DNA from: Pyxidicoccus sp. MSG2
Lineage (GTDB): Bacteria > Myxococcota > Myxococcia > Myxococcales > Myxococcaceae
Direction of reading: 5' to 3'
Assembly (NCBI RefSeq): GCF_026626705.1
Contig: NZ_JAPNKC010000001.1
Location: forward strand, 1,736,001 to 1,800,000
Length of the DNA stretch: 64,000 bases
Position 1 is the stretch's first letter, and each line of letters begins with the position of its first letter. The notes beneath the pieces are model-generated. The model was not told the DNA's origin and did no database searches. It saw only the letters and a list, made by a program, of their open reading frames with translations. This document shows positions 15,061 through 26,400 of the stretch, piece by piece. Made by a program: the position numbers and the translations under genes.

Positions 15061-18000
15061 TCAGCCCAGCCAGGCGCGGGCGTTGCGGAACATGCGCATC
15101 CACGGCCCGTCATCGCCCCATTCGCGTGGACGCCACGAGTGCTGCACGGAGCGGTGCACGCGCTCGGGGTGCGGCATGGTGATGGAGAAGCGCCCGTCGC
15201 GAGTGGTCAGCCCGGCGATTCCGTGGGGCGAGCCGTTGGGGTTCGCCGGGTACGTCGCCGTCACCTTGCCGTGGTTGTCCACGTAGCGCGTGGTGACGAA
15301 GCCCAGCCCGTCGACGCGCGCGGCCTCCGCGTCGCTGGGGAACTCCGCGCGGCCCTCGCCGTGCGAGGACACGATGAGCATCCGGCTGCCGACCATGCCC
15401 CGGTAGAAGAGGGACGGCGTGTCCGCCACCTCCACCGTCACCAGGCGCGCCTCGAACTGCTCCGAGGCGTTGCGCACGAAGCGGGGGAAGTGCTCGGCGC
15501 CCGGAATCATGTCCTTGAGCTGCGCCATCATCTGGCAGCCGTTGCACGCGCCCAGGCCGAAGCTGTCCGGCCGCGCGAAGAACTCAGCGAACGCGTCGCG
15601 AGCGCGCGGGTTGAACAGGATGGACTTGGCCCACCCGCCGCCCGCCCCCATGACGTCTCCGTAGGAGAAGCCGCCGCAGGCCATGATGCCCTGGAAGTCC
15701 TTCAGCGACACCCGCCCGGCGAGGATGTCACTCATGTGGACGTCCACCGCCGCGAAGCCGGCGCGGGTGAAGGCCGCCGCCATCTCCTGCTGGCTGTTGA
15801 CGCCCTGCTCGCGCAGCACCGCCACGCGAGGCTTCGCGCCCTTCGCGATGAACGGCGCCGCCACGTCCTGCGCCGGGTCGAAGCTGAGCTTCGGCGAGAG
15901 GCCCGGGTCCGCCGGGTCGCACTTCGCGGCGTACTCCTGCTCGGCGCAGACGGGGTTGTCGCGCAGCAACTGCATCTCGTAGCTGACGCGAGACCACGTG
16001 CGGCGCAGGGCCATGGTGCCCTCCGCCAGTCGCGCGTCGCCGTGGCGCACCCGCACCTCCAGCGCCGCCGTGGGCCGGCCCACCTCATGGCAGTGCGTCG
16101 CCAGGCCGTGCTGCCCCAGCACCTCGCGCACGCGCGCCACGTCGGCGGCGCGCACCTGCACCACCGCGCCCAGCTCCTCGTTGAAGAGGGCCGCCACCGC
16201 GTCACCGCCCAGCGCGGACACGTCCACGTCCAGGCCGCAGTGGCCCGCGAAGGCCATCTCGCACAGCGTGGCCCACAGGCCGCCGTCGGAGCGGTCGTGG
16301 TAGGCCAGCAGCCTGCCTTCCTCGTTGAGTGACTGCACCGCCGAGAAGAAGCCCTTCAGCAGCGCCGCGTCCTCCACGTCGGGGCACTCGGGGCCCACCT
16401 GCCCGTAGACGTGCGCGGCCACCGAACCACCCAGCCGCTGCTTGCCGCGCGCCAGGTCCAGGAACAACAGCCGCGTGTCCCCGCCCACGTCCACCAGCTG
16501 CGGCGTGAGCGACTGGCGCACGTCCAGCACCGGAGCGAAGGCGGAGATGATGAGCGACACCGGCGCCGTCACCGCCTTGCGTGCGCCGCCCTCCTCCCAG
16601 ACGGTGCGCATGGACATGGAGTCCTTGCCCACGGGGATGGTGAGCCCCAGGGCCGGGCACAGCTCCATGCCCACGGCCTGCACGGCGGCGAAGAGGTTGG
16701 CGTCCTCGCCGGGGCTGCCCGCCGCCGCCATCCAGTTGGCGGAGAGCTTCACGTCGGACAGCTTGCCGATGCGCGCGGCGGCGATGTTGGTGATGGCCTC
16801 ACCCACGGCCATGCGCGCGGAGGCGGCCGCGTTGATGATGGCGAGCGGCGTGCGCTCGCCCATGGACATGGCCTCGCCCGTGGTGCTCGTCACGGTGGAC
16901 AGCGTCACGGCACAGTCCGCCACCGGCACCTGCCACGGGCCCACCATCTGGTCCCGGTTGACGTGGCCGGACACCGTGCGGTCGCCAATGGTGATGAGGA
17001 AGGTCTTGTCCGCCACCGTCGGGTGGCCCAGCACGCGCTCGGCCAGGTCACGCAGCGACACGTCCAGCTTCAGCGGCGGCAGGGCCAGCGGGCGGGACGT
17101 GACGTCGCGGTGCATGCGCGGCGGCTTGCCGAACAGCACGTCCATGGGCAGGTCGATGGGCGTGACGCCCAGCTGCGTGTCCCCCAGCTTCAGCACCTGC
17201 TCACCGGTGGCGTCACCCAGCACGGCGAAGGGGGCGCGCTCGCGCTCGCACAGGGCGGCGAAGCGCGACAGGTCCTCCGGGGCCACGCCGAGCACGTAGC
17301 GCTCCTGCGCCTCGTTGCACCAGATCTCCACCGGGGCCATGCCGGGCTCGGCGTTGGGGACGTTGCGCAGCTCCAGTCGGCCGCCCAGGTCGTTGTCGTG
17401 GGCCAATTCCGGCACCGCGTTGGACAGGCCGCCCGCGCCCACGTCGTGGATGGAGCGGATGGGGTTGGTGTCGCCCATGGCCCAGCAGCGGTCGATGACC
17501 TCCTGGCAGCGCCGCTCCATCTCCGCGTTGTCACGCTGCACGGAGGCGAAGTCGAGGTCCGCCGCGCTCGCGCCCTGCGCCATGGAGGACGCCGCGCCAC
17601 CGCCCAGGCCGATGAGCATGGCCGGCCCACCGAGGACGATGAGCTTGTCCCCCGGCTGGAGGCGGCCCTTCTGCACGTGCGGCGCGCGGATGTTGCCCAG
17701 GCCGCCGGCAATCATGATGGGCTTGTGGTAGCCGCGCACCTCCACGCCCTGGGGCGTGGGCACCTGCGCCTCGAAGCTGCGGAAGTAGCCGGCGAGGTTG
17801 GGACGGCCGAACTCGTTGTTGAAGGCGGCGCCGCCGAGCGGACCGTCAATCATGATGTCCAGCGCGGAGACGATGCGGTCCGGCTTGCCGTAGGGCTGCT
17901 CCCACGGACGCTCGAAGCCGGGGATGCGCAGGTGGCTGACGGTGAAGCCGGTGAGGCCCGCCTTCGGCTTGGCGCCGCGGCCGGTGGCGCCCTCGTCGCG

Positions 18001-18966
18001 AATCTCTCCGCCCGCGCCGGTGGCGGCGCCGGGGTACGGAGAAATCGCCGTCGGGTGGTTGTGCGTCTCCACCTTGATCATGATGTGGGCCGGCTCGCGC
18101 ACGGCGCCCCACTCCCCCGTCTCCGGATGGGGGAAGAAGCGGTCCACCTCGAAGCCCTCGATGACGGCCGCGTTGTCCTTGTACGCGGAGAGCACGCCCG
18201 CCTTGTTCTGGGCGTAGGTGTTCTTGATGGCCTGGAAGAGCGAGCGCTCCTGCGGCTTGCCGTCGATGGTCCACGACGCGTTGAAGATTTTGTGCCGGCA
18301 GTGCTCGCTGTTGGCCTGCGCGAACATCATCAGCTCGACGTCGGTGGGGTTGCGCTTCAGCTCGGTGAAGCGCTCCACCAGGTAGTCGATTTCGTCATCG
18401 GCCAGCGCGAGGCCCAGCTCCCGGTTGGCATTCGCCAGCGCCGCGCGCCCGCCGCCGAGTACATCCACGGTGGTGAGAGGGCGCGGCGTGTGCGCCTCGA
18501 AGAGGACGGCGGCGTCTTCCAGGCGGCCCATCACCGCCTGCGTCATCCGGTCATGCAGCACCGGCGACAGGCGCGCCAGTTCGTCGGACTGCAGTGCGCG
18601 CCCGTCGGGGCCGGCGACGTAGTAGGCGACACCGCGCTCCATGCGACGGACCTTGTCGCCCAGGCCGCAGTTGTGCGCGATGTCGGTGGCCTTGGAGGAC
18701 CAGGGGGAGATGGTGCCCGGGCGGGGCACCACCAGCAGCAGGCTGCCCTTGCGCTCGCCGGCAGCCACGCGGGGGCCGTACTCGAGGAGGCGGCCGAGGG
18801 TGGCCTGCTCTGCCTCGGAGAAGGCGGCCGAGGCGTCGATGAAGTGCACGAACTCCGCGTAGACGGACGACACGGAGGGCACCTGCTCGCGGCACCGGGC
18901 AAGGAGCTTGGCGAGCCGGAATTCAGAGAGGGCCGGAGCCCCACGCAGGATGTGCATGCTGGACAT
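15061..18966 (-). CDS. purL: Phosphoribosylformylglycinamidine synthase (single-chain)
   Basis: A 1301-residue large-type PurL, close to the 1295 residues of E. coli PurL. It converts FGAR, glutamine and ATP to FGAM in purine synthesis in the cytosol. The N-terminus '[18 protein letters not shown]' matches the family, as do '[18 protein letters not shown]', '[34 protein letters not shown]' and the C-terminal glutaminase nucleophile '[10 protein letters not shown]' with His/Glu near 'HGEGRAEF'. The ATG at 18966 is used; another in-frame ATG three codons later (18957) is equally good, and neither has a clear ribosome site. No neighbouring purine genes are present. Confidence 0.96.
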   Translation of the reverse strand: MSSMHILRGAPALSEFRLAKLLARCREQVPSVSSVYAEFVHFIDASAAFSEAEQATLGRLLEYGPRVAAGERKGSLLLVVPRPGTISPWSSKATDIAHNCGLGDKVRRMERGVAYYVAGPDGRALQSDELARLSPVLHDRMTQAVMGRLEDAAVLFEAHTPRPLTTVDVLGGGRAALANANRELGLALADDEIDYLVERFTELKRNPTDVELMMFAQANSEHCRHKIFNASWTIDGKPQERSLFQAIKNTYAQNKAGVLSAYKDNAAVIEGFEVDRFFPHPETGEWGAVREPAHIMIKVETHNHPTAISPYPGAATGAGGEIRDEGATGRGAKPKAGLTGFTVSHLRIPGFERPWEQPYGKPDRIVSALDIMIDGPLGGAAFNNEFGRPNLAGYFRSFEAQVPTPQGVEVRGYHKPIMIAGGLGNIRAPHVQKGRLQPGDKLIVLGGPAMLIGLGGGAASSMAQGASAADLDFASVQRDNAEMERRCQEVIDRCWAMGDTNPIRSIHDVGAGGLSNAVPELAHDNDLGGRLELRNVPNAEPGMAPVEIWCNEAQERYVLGVAPEDLSRFAALCERERAPFAVLGDATGEQVLKLGDTQLGVTPIDLPMDVLFGKPPRMHRDVTSRPLALPPLKLDVSLRDLAERVLGHPTVADKTFLITIGDRTVSGHVNRDQMVGPWQVPVADCAVTLSTVTSTTGEAMSMGERTPLAIINAAASARMAVGEAITNIAAARIGKLSDVKLSANWMAAAGSPGEDANLFAAVQAVGMELCPALGLTIPVGKDSMSMRTVWEEGGARKAVTAPVSLIISAFAPVLDVRQSLTPQLVDVGGDTRLLFLDLARGKQRLGGSVAAHVYGQVGPECPDVEDAALLKGFFSAVQSLNEEGRLLAYHDRSDGGLWATLCEMAFAGHCGLDVDVSALGGDAVAALFNEELGAVVQVRAADVARVREVLGQHGLATHCHEVGRPTAALEVRVRHGDARLAEGTMALRRTWSRVSYEMQLLRDNPVCAEQEYAAKCDPADPGLSPKLSFDPAQDVAAPFIAKGAKPRVAVLREQGVNSQQEMAAAFTRAGFAAVDVHMSDILAGRVSLKDFQGIMACGGFSYGDVMGAGGGWAKSILFNPRARDAFAEFFARPDSFGLGACNGCQMMAQLKDMIPGAEHFPRFVRNASEQFEARLVTVEVADTPSLFYRGMVGSRMLIVSSHGEGRAEFPSDAEAARVDGLGFVTTRYVDNHGKVTATYPANPNGSPHGIAGLTTRDGRFSITMPHPERVHRSVQHSWRPREWGDDGPWMRMFRNARAWLG

Positions 18967-19288
18967 GGGAATGGGAGTGGCTCTGGGTAACAGCCGGGGC
19001 GTCCTTATCACTGCGCGTCGGGGCGGTGAGGGAAGAGTTGCCCCCGGGTTGCCCGCTGCACGGACGGACAGGCGTCACGGTGGGAGCCGCCCGCACGTCA
19101 GAGCCTGCGAAGCGCTCGCGATAGCCGGGGAAACACCGCGCGCTCAGTACCCGCCCGGGCCAGGCCCGGCTGCCCGGGCTGGGGCCGCGTGGCGGGGACG
19201 CGCACCCCGGCCAGTGGGTCGCGGTCCCCGACGGCGGCGGTTGTAAAGAACACTGGTGTCGACACCACCGCGGAGCTAATCCCGTCGC
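18967..19288. other. Divergent promoter region between purL and a lipoprotein gene
   Basis: 322 bp with no gene supported. It must carry the purL promoter (minus strand) and that of the lipoprotein at 19289. The notable element is a 14-bp palindrome 22 bases before the lipoprotein start (separate entry). I see no recognisable purine riboswitch or PurR-type box. Confidence 0.5.
19254..19267. promoter_or_regulatory. 14-bp palindrome, candidate operator
   Basis: TGGTGTCGACACCA is a perfect palindrome ending 21 bases before the ATG of the small lipoprotein gene, and follows an AT-leaning 'TTGTAAAGAACAC'. The position fits a dimeric repressor site overlapping the transcription start; the regulator is unknown. 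Confidence 0.45.
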
Positions 19289-19693
19289 ATGACTCGTCAC
19301 GCCTGGCTGGGATTGATGCTCTTGACCGCCTGCGCTCCGAACGACATCGCGCGGACGTCCTGTCAGAGCGTGATGATGGCCACGCACGACCCGTGGGAGT
19401 GCACGCTCAGCGGTGAGCGAATCGGACGCGCGTCGTCGATCGAGTTCGACACGGAGTCGAGGAACCACGTCGCCCAGGTGAAGTTCACCATGAAAGTCAC
19501 CAAGGGGACGCTGCGGGTCAGTTACGTCGATCTCGACGGCAACAAGCAGCTCACCGTGACTCCGGCGTCGCCGGCATCGATCGAGATGCAGACGCGCATG
19601 CACCGCGAGCGCCGCTCGTTCACGCTGTATTTCGAGCCCCTCGACGGGCACGTCGAGGGACTGACGGGGACGGTCGACTACTCCACGCCGTGA
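19289..19693 (+). CDS. Small predicted lipoprotein
   Basis: A 134-residue protein with a short signal peptide and lipobox 'LLTAC' (Cys at residue 15). The mature part is a small, mostly beta protein of about 118 residues with two further Cys ('TSCQSV...WECTLSG') that could form a disulfide. No family is recognised. The ATG start is just before the signal sequence; a palindrome lies upstream. It converges with the FN3 lipoprotein, with 28 bp between them. Confidence 0.68.
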   Translation: MTRHAWLGLMLLTACAPNDIARTSCQSVMMATHDPWECTLSGERIGRASSIEFDTESRNHVAQVKFTMKVTKGTLRVSYVDLDGNKQLTVTPASPASIEMQTRMHRERRSFTLYFEPLDGHVEGLTGTVDYSTP

Positions 19694-19721
19694 GGAAGAG
19701 CCGACGCCGGGGGCCATCCCC

Positions 19722-21809
19722 CTACCGGTAGTCCACGTGCAGGGCCGGGGCGTAGTCGATGGAGCCGCCCGTCTGCTCGAGGCTGCAGTAGCTCGTGACC
19801 TGGTTCTGGTTGTCCCAGGTCTGCCCGCCCCAGGTCGGCACGCGATCCGTGATCGGGGACTGCCCCACGTAGAGGCCGTTCGAGGCCCAGGTCCCGCTCG
19901 CCCAGTTCTTCACGAGGGTCGTCACGTCCCAGGCCTGCGCGCCGCCGGCCGTCGGCGCCGGCAGCCACCACGAGCCTGCCGTGTAGACCTGCGGCAGCGT
20001 GTTGAAGGTCACCGTGGACGGGTTCCAGGGCCCGGCGAGTGCCCGGACCAGGTAGCGCGCGTCGGACACAGGGTGTGGGGCGAGGGAGCAGGGGTACATC
20101 ACGAGCGCCGCCACGAGCACGTTCCTCCCCGAGAGCGCCGCCGTGTCGAACCGGAGCGCCGAGCCACCACAGTTGTGGAAGAGGGCCTGCCCGCTCGGGC
20201 CGATGGTCCAGGTGAAGAAGCAGCCCACCTCATTCGGTCCGGAGGGGAGGGTCACGTTCTGGTTGGAGCTCAGCGCGGTGCTCTCCATCACGCTGGCGTC
20301 ACCGGTCGTGCGCAGCACGGCACGGGTCGCGGAGGTGAACGAGACCACGTTGGAGGGCGCGGAGCTCGTCGTCCCCTTCACCGCGCGCACGCGCATCCAA
20401 TAGGCCGTCGCGGGCGTGAGGCCGCTCACGCTCGTCCCGGTCATGTTGGCGCCGAGGCGGAAGGCCTCGGTGAAGGGCCCCGCCGCCGCGGTGGCGTACT
20501 CCACGGAGTACCCCGTCTCATCCTGGGCCACGTCGATCCAGGCGAGGCTCACGCTCGTAGCGGAGGTGACCGTCGCGGTGAGCCCGGTGGGCGTGGCGAT
20601 GACGACAGGCGGCACCGTCGTCGCCGAGACTGGCGCCGTGTAGCCCGAGGGCGACCACGGCGGCCCGGAGGGCGTGGGGGCGTAGAGGGGGAGCGTGCGG
20701 AACCGGTAGTGGTAGAGGGTGCCCGGCGCGAGGCCCGTGTCATCCCACGTACCGTTGGGCGGCCCGCCGAAGACGAAGTTGCCCAGGCGGGCCACCTCGG
20801 CCCAGGGGCCGGTGGCGGACGGCGCGCGCTCGATTGCGACGCCGCCGCAGATGTTCCAGGTCCAGCCGAGCCGGAGCGAGGTCTGCGACAGCGCGGAAGC
20901 CGACGTGCCCTCCGTGGCCGGGCACAACGTGGCGACGACGATGGGGCCGATGTAGACGGCGACCTGCACCCAGGCGGAGGCGCCCGCGCCACTCACGGCC
21001 CGCACGCGGTAGTTGTTGCTGCCGAAGACCGGGCTCTCGTGCACCCAGCCGGTCGAGCCCGCGGGGAGCGTGACTGTCGAACCCCAGGAGACGAACTCGG
21101 TGGAGTGCTGTACCTCGTAGGCGGTCTCGTCGGTCGCGGCGTCGGTCCAGGAGAGCCGCGCCACGCTGGCGGAGGCAACCACCTCCTGCACGCCGGTGAG
21201 ACCGGTCGGCGCGTTGGGCGGCGCCGCCGCGGCCGTGCTCACACTCACGACGGAGGTGAACGCCGACGCGCCGGCGCCATTCACCGCGCGAACCCGGTAG
21301 AAGTAGGTGCTCCCGGTGGCGAGGCCCATATCGCCGTAGCCCAGGGCCGAGGCAGGTGGGCTCGCGATGAGCGCGAAGGGCCCGCCGCTCGCAACGGAAC
21401 GCTCGACCTCGAAGCCGGTGAAGGTTCCGGACGGCGGCATCCAGGTGAGCTCCACGCCCTGGGAGCTCGTGGCCCGCGCGACGAGGTTCGTGGGTGCGGA
21501 TGGCACTGCCACGCCGCCGTCGTCTCCTCCGCCGCCGTCGTCTCCTCCGCCGCCGTCGTCTCCTCCGCCGCCGTCGTCTCCTCCGCCGCCGTCGTCTCCT
21601 CCGCCGCCGTCGTCTCCGCCGCCGCCGTCTCCTCCACCCCCATCGCGGCCGCCTGCTCCACCACCGTCACCTCCGTCCCCGGCGGCGCCTCGGCCGCCGT
21701 CTGCTTCTCCATCGCCTGCCCCGTCGGTGGGCCCGCCGCCGCACGCGGCAAGCGCCACGAGCGCGACCAGGAGGAGTGCATGGGGGGTGCGGGGCGAGGC
21801 ACGAAGCAT
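19722..21809 (-). CDS. Large lipoprotein with FN3 domains and a DNRLRE-like C-terminus
   Basis: A 695-residue predicted surface lipoprotein. It has a signal peptide with lipobox 'LVALAAC', then a Gly/Asp linker of six-residue repeats (GGGGDD, about residues 35-105). About four fibronectin type III-like domains follow ('PSAPTNLVARATSSQGVELTW', 'PNAPTGLTGVQEVVASASVARLSW', 'IATPTGLTATVTSATSVSLAW' mark three of them). The last 190 residues resemble a DNRLRE domain ('GDASVMESTALSSNQ', 'NPSTVTFNTLP', 'WDVTTLVKNWASG'). It probably acts in adhesion or polysaccharide binding outside the cell. The ATG 21809 start has GGAG five bases upstream; the longer start at 21833 has none. Confidence 0.8.
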   Translation of the reverse strand: MLRASPRTPHALLLVALVALAACGGGPTDGAGDGEADGGRGAAGDGGDGGGAGGRDGGGGDGGGGDDGGGGDDGGGGDDGGGGDDGGGGDDGGGGDDGGVAVPSAPTNLVARATSSQGVELTWMPPSGTFTGFEVERSVASGGPFALIASPPASALGYGDMGLATGSTYFYRVRAVNGAGASAFTSVVSVSTAAAAPPNAPTGLTGVQEVVASASVARLSWTDAATDETAYEVQHSTEFVSWGSTVTLPAGSTGWVHESPVFGSNNYRVRAVSGAGASAWVQVAVYIGPIVVATLCPATEGTSASALSQTSLRLGWTWNICGGVAIERAPSATGPWAEVARLGNFVFGGPPNGTWDDTGLAPGTLYHYRFRTLPLYAPTPSGPPWSPSGYTAPVSATTVPPVVIATPTGLTATVTSATSVSLAWIDVAQDETGYSVEYATAAAGPFTEAFRLGANMTGTSVSGLTPATAYWMRVRAVKGTTSSAPSNVVSFTSATRAVLRTTGDASVMESTALSSNQNVTLPSGPNEVGCFFTWTIGPSGQALFHNCGGSALRFDTAALSGRNVLVAALVMYPCSLAPHPVSDARYLVRALAGPWNPSTVTFNTLPQVYTAGSWWLPAPTAGGAQAWDVTTLVKNWASGTWASNGLYVGQSPITDRVPTWGGQTWDNQNQVTSYCSLEQTGGSIDYAPALHVDYR
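21513..21632. repeat. Tandem 18-bp repeat in the lipoprotein linker
   Basis: Five near-perfect copies and one variant of an 18-bp unit (containing GTCGTCTCCTCC on the plus strand) encode the Gly4-Asp2 linker of the FN3 lipoprotein. Copy number changes would lengthen or shorten the linker in frame by six residues. Confidence 0.85.
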
Positions 21810-21998
21810 GGAGACTCCGGTTGAGAGGAACATCGAGGCCGACTATTCCCCTGGCCCGCGGCACGGGGGAGGTGCACTGGCGACAAGTCGGCTGGGCCAC
21901 CCCTGATTGGGGGGTAGGAGGCTGGCTCACCCTCACTGCGAGCGACGCGGCCGCCCGCGACGTATCCTGTGGCCACGCCGCCAGCGACCGGAGCAGCC

Positions 21999-23474
21999 AT
22001 GCCCCCCGGCATCCCCACCATCACCCTCGACCCGCGCTCCAACCGCCCGGTCTACCTGCAGATTGCGCATGCGCTCATGTCCGAGATTCACCGTGGCCGG
22101 TTCCGGCCCGGCGACGCGCTCCCGGGCTACCGCACGCTCGCGCAGGGGCTGGGCGTGTCCCGCAACACGGTGATGGCCGCCTACCGCGAGCTCGCCGACG
22201 AGGGATGGCTGGTGGCGGCGCCGGGCGAGGGGAGCACCGTCGCACCCACGCCGCCGCGGCGCCTTCCGGGCGCCTCGGAGACTCCGCCCGGGCCCGCGGC
22301 GGAGCTCACGGGCGCCGGCATGGGCTTCGACCTCCGCCGGCCCCCCGACCCCGCGGTGCCCGACGCCGCCCGCAATCTGCTCCGCGTCGCCACCGGCAAC
22401 CCCGACCCGCGCCTCCTGCCTGGCGCCGCGCTCGCGCGGGCCTACCGCCGCGCGCTCACCGTGAACCCGCGCGGCACGCTCGCGGTGGACGACCCGCAGG
22501 GCCACCCCACCCTGCGCGAGGCGCTCGCGCGCTCGCTGCGCGCGGCCCGCGGCGTCGCCGCCGCGCCTGAGCGACTGGTGGTCACCCGCGGCGGGCAGCT
22601 GCCGCTGGCCCTCGTGGCCCACGCCCTGCTCGGGCCAGGCGACGCGGTGGCGGTCGAGGCGCTCGGCGCACGAGACGCGTGGGAGGCGTGCGCCCGCGCC
22701 GGCGCGCGCTGCCTGCCGGTGCCGGTGGACGCGCAGGGGCTCGACGTGGACGCCCTCGAGCGGCTCCTCTCGACGGAGCGGCTGCGCGCGGTGCTCACCA
22801 CCCCGGTGCGCCAGTACCCCTCGGTGGTCGCGCTCTCGCCGGAGCGCCGGGCGCGGCTGCTCGCCCTCGCGGCGCGCCACCGGTTCGCCGTGCTGGAGTC
22901 CGAGCACGACGCCGAGTTCCAGTTCGAAGGAGCGTTGCCCCTGCCGCTAGCCGCGGAGGACCGCGCGGGCGTGGTGGTGCTGGTGGGCTCCCTCTCGAAA
23001 ATCTTCAGCCCCGGGCTCCGCCTCGGCTTCGTCCACGCGCCCGCGCCGCTCGTGGCGCAGCTGCGCTCCGCCCGCGACGCCCTCGACCGCCACGGTGACC
23101 CCGCGCTCGAGCGGGCGATGGCGGAGCTGCTCGAGGACGGCGAGATTGAGCGCCACCTCAACCGCATGCACCCCGTCTACCGCCACCGTCGCGACGTGCT
23201 CGCGAACGCGCTCTCGGAGCACGTCGGCGCCGCGCTCACCTTCGACCCGCCCACGGGCGGCCTCGCCCTGTGGGCCCGCACGCGAGAGGGGCTCGACGTG
23301 GACGCCTGGGCGCGGCGCGGCCTCGAGCGCGGGGTCGCCTTCCAGGCCGGCCGGCAGTTCGCCTTCGACGGCGGCGCTGTCCCGGGGCTGCGCATCGGTT
23401 TCTCCAACTACGGCGACGCAGAGCTGGTCGAGGTCGCGCGACGTATGGGCGAGGCCCTCCCGGAGGGGCGATGA
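21999..23474 (+). CDS. MocR-type transcription regulator (GntR wHTH + aminotransferase domain)
   Basis: A 491-residue MocR/PdxR-family regulator. Residues ~10-75 are a GntR winged helix ('PVYLQIAHALMSEIHRGRFRPGDALPGYRTLAQGL' in part, 'VSRNTVMAAYREL'). The rest is a type I aminotransferase fold with 'VTRGGQLPLALVAHALLGPGD', the 'ESEHDAEFQFEG' segment and the PLP-binding Lys in 'GSLSKIFSPGLRLGF'. It would bind DNA and sense PLP or an amino compound. The start has GGAG seven bases upstream. The stop overlaps the kinase start (ATGA), so the pair is an operon; it is divergent from the FN3 lipoprotein gene. This gene uses many CTC leucine codons, unlike most of the window. Confidence 0.9.
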   Translation: MPPGIPTITLDPRSNRPVYLQIAHALMSEIHRGRFRPGDALPGYRTLAQGLGVSRNTVMAAYRELADEGWLVAAPGEGSTVAPTPPRRLPGASETPPGPAAELTGAGMGFDLRRPPDPAVPDAARNLLRVATGNPDPRLLPGAALARAYRRALTVNPRGTLAVDDPQGHPTLREALARSLRAARGVAAAPERLVVTRGGQLPLALVAHALLGPGDAVAVEALGARDAWEACARAGARCLPVPVDAQGLDVDALERLLSTERLRAVLTTPVRQYPSVVALSPERRARLLALAARHRFAVLESEHDAEFQFEGALPLPLAAEDRAGVVVLVGSLSKIFSPGLRLGFVHAPAPLVAQLRSARDALDRHGDPALERAMAELLEDGEIERHLNRMHPVYRHRRDVLANALSEHVGAALTFDPPTGGLALWARTREGLDVDAWARRGLERGVAFQAGRQFAFDGGAVPGLRIGFSNYGDAELVEVARRMGEALPEGR

Positions 23475-26400
23475 CGATGGAGCTGCAGCTGCTGGACGGG
23501 CGCGTCGTGCTCAAGGGGCTGCTCGGGGAGGGCGGGATGGGCCACGTCCACCGCGCCTTCGACTCCACGCTCGAGCGCGCGGTGGCGGTGAAGTTCCTGC
23601 GCGGCGACGACCCGCGCGAGACCGAGCGGCTCGTCCTCGAGGCGCGGCTGCAGGCGCGAGTGGAGCATGAGAACGTGGTCCGCGTGCACGCGGTCGGCTC
23701 GCTGGAGGGCCGCGCGTGCCTCGTGCTCCAGCTCGTCGAGGGGAAGACGCTCGCGGACCTCGCCACGGGCCTCACGCTCGCCACCCGGGTCGAGCTGGTG
23801 CGCCAGGCGGCCCTCGGGCTCGACGCCGCCCACCGTCAGGGGCTCGTGCACCGCGACGTGAAGCCCGACAACGTGCTGGTGGAGGAGGGGCCGGGCGTGC
23901 CGCTGGCGAGGCTCGGTGACTTCGGCCTCGCCCGCGGCGAGGAGGGCGGGCTCACCCACTCCGGCTTCCCAGCGGGCACGCTCGAGTACATGGCCCCCGA
24001 GCAACTCGCCGGCCGAGGCCCGGTGGACTTCCGCGCCGACGTCTATGCGCTCGGCGCCACCCTCTACGCGGTGCTCGCCGGGCACCCGCCGTTCCGCGGG
24101 CTCGCCGAGGCGACGGGGCGCTCCGAGCCAGCGAGCCTGCTCCGCCGCATCCTCGCCGATGAGCCGCCGGCCCTCGGCGCCGCGGTCCCCCGCGAGCTGG
24201 CGCTCGTGGCCGCGTGCGCGATGGAGCGGGAACCGGCCGCGCGCTACCCCTCGGCGCTCGCGTTCGCAGAGGACCTCGGCCGCTTCCAGCGCAACGAGCC
24301 GGTGCTGGCGCGGCCGCCGACGCTCGCGTACCGCGCCACGAAGTGGGCGCGGCGCAACCCGGTGGCGGCGCGCGCCGCCGCCGTGGCGGCGGCGGCGGTG
24401 GTGCTCGGCGTGGCGTGGGCCGCGTTCGCCGAGCGGCGGGCGGGCCTGGACGCGCTCGAGGCCGCGCGGCTGGGCGCCGAGGCGCAGCGAATGGAGAGCG
24501 CGATGCGCATCGCGCACCTGTCGCCCGCGCACGACCTCTCGCCGGTGTACGCGGCCATCCGCTCCACCGTGGACGAGCTGCGGCGCGCGGACGGCAGCGC
24601 CGGAGCAGCCGCGCGGGCCTTCGCCATCGGGCGCGGCCTCCAGCTCCTCCATGACGCCGACCCGGCCCGCGAGGCGCTCGAGCGGGCGTGGACGCTCGGG
24701 TTCCATCCCCCCGAGGCGGCGCTCGCGCTCGGCCTGCTGGACGGCGAGCGCTACGCGCGCGAGCGCGCACAGCTCCCGCGCATCGACGACCCGAAGCGGA
24801 AGGAAGGCCGGATCGCCGCGCTCCGGGCGCGCTTCCGCGAGCCCGCCGTGGCGCGCCTGCGGCTCGTCCCCACCGCGACCGACGCCGACCGAAACCTCCT
24901 CGAGGCCCGCATCGCGTTCGTGGAGGAGCGTCATGCCGACGCCGCCGCGCTCGCCCGGAGGGCGCGCGAGGCCGGGGCCGACCCGCTCGAGGCGAGCACA
25001 CTCGAGGGCGAGGCCTGGCTGCACCGCTCCCTCGCGGTCTACGAGACGCGCGACCTTGACGGGACGCTCACGCCCCTGGCCGAGGCCCTCCCGGCGCTCC
25101 GGCGCGCGGCCGAGATTGGACGCAGCGCCCCCCGCCCCCGCCTCCTGCTCGCCCGGGCGCTCATGCACGAGGGCGTGGTCCGCCAGCAGCGCGAGCCGGT
25201 CCGCGCCGACCGCTTCGAACCGGCGCTCGCGGTCCTCGCCGAGGGGCTCGCCCTGGACCCGAAGGACCCGGACCTGCTGGTCGTGCGCTCCGAGATTTTC
25301 GCGGAGAAGGGGCGAATCGCACGCATGCTCGGCACCGACCCGGGCCCGAGCCTCCTCGCCGCGGTCACCTCCGCCGATGCCGCGACGCGGGCCGCGCCGG
25401 CGAACCGCTCCGCATGGGAGCGGCTCGCCTGGGCTTGCCTCAATTACGCTCGCGAGCTGCGCGATGCCCATTACGAGGTGGGCTGGGCCTGGGAGAAGGG
25501 CATCGCGGCGGCGACGCGCGCGGGCGAGCTCTCTCCCGAGTCGAGCACACCGCCTTCGCTGCTCTCGCAGATGTACACGGACCGCGCCGAGACGACCGGC
25601 ATCCGCGGCGGCGACTCGACCCAGGACATCGAGGCGGCGCTCGTCGCGGCTCGCCGGGTGGCGGAGATTGGAGACCGCCCCATCGTGTCGCGCATCATGC
25701 TCTCCCAGGCAATACGCGAGGACGCCACCCGGCGCTGGTCGGCCGGCGAGGCGGCCGACGCGCGCTTCGCGGAGGCGGCCCGCATCATCGGCGAGGCCTT
25801 CTCGAGGGGCGAGGCCCAGTCGGCGCTCGCCGGCTTCGGCGTGCAGATTGCAGTCATCTGGGCCGAGTCCGTGCTCCTCGAGGGACGGGGGCCAGACGCC
25901 GCGCTGGCCGCGGTGGCTCCCTGGGCCGAGATGCTGCGGACGCGCCTCGACACCGACATCATCGCCGCCGCCCAGCTCGCCGAGCTCGCGGTGCTCGAGG
26001 TACAGGCCGCGGTGCTGGCGGGACGGGAGCCCGGGCCTGAGCTCGCCCGGGCCGGGCCGCTGCTCGAGAAGGTGGTGAAGGCCGGGGTCTACCCAGCGAT
26101 GCGGGGCCGGATGGCGGAGGTCGAGCTGCACCGCGCGGCGTGGCTGGCCGGCCGCGGCCTCGACCCCCTCCCGGCCCTCACCGCCGCCGACCGGTACGCG
26201 CAGCTCATGAAGGCGGAGGATGCGAGCAGCCCCGACGGCTGGCGCCTCGAGACGGAGGTCGTGCTCGCGCGGCCCTCGCCGCTGGCCGCCGACCTCGCCC
26301 GGGCGCGCGCCGCCATCGACAAGGCCCTGACCTTCATGCCGAAAGACGCGCGCCTCCTCGCCCTCCGCGGCCACGTGCTCGCCGCGTCGGGGGACCTCGC

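Noticed and set aside
21513..21632. Tandem repeat mistaken at first for a CRISPR-like array
   Set aside because: The units are 18 bp, directly adjacent without spacers, and encode an in-frame Gly/Asp linker of a lipoprotein.
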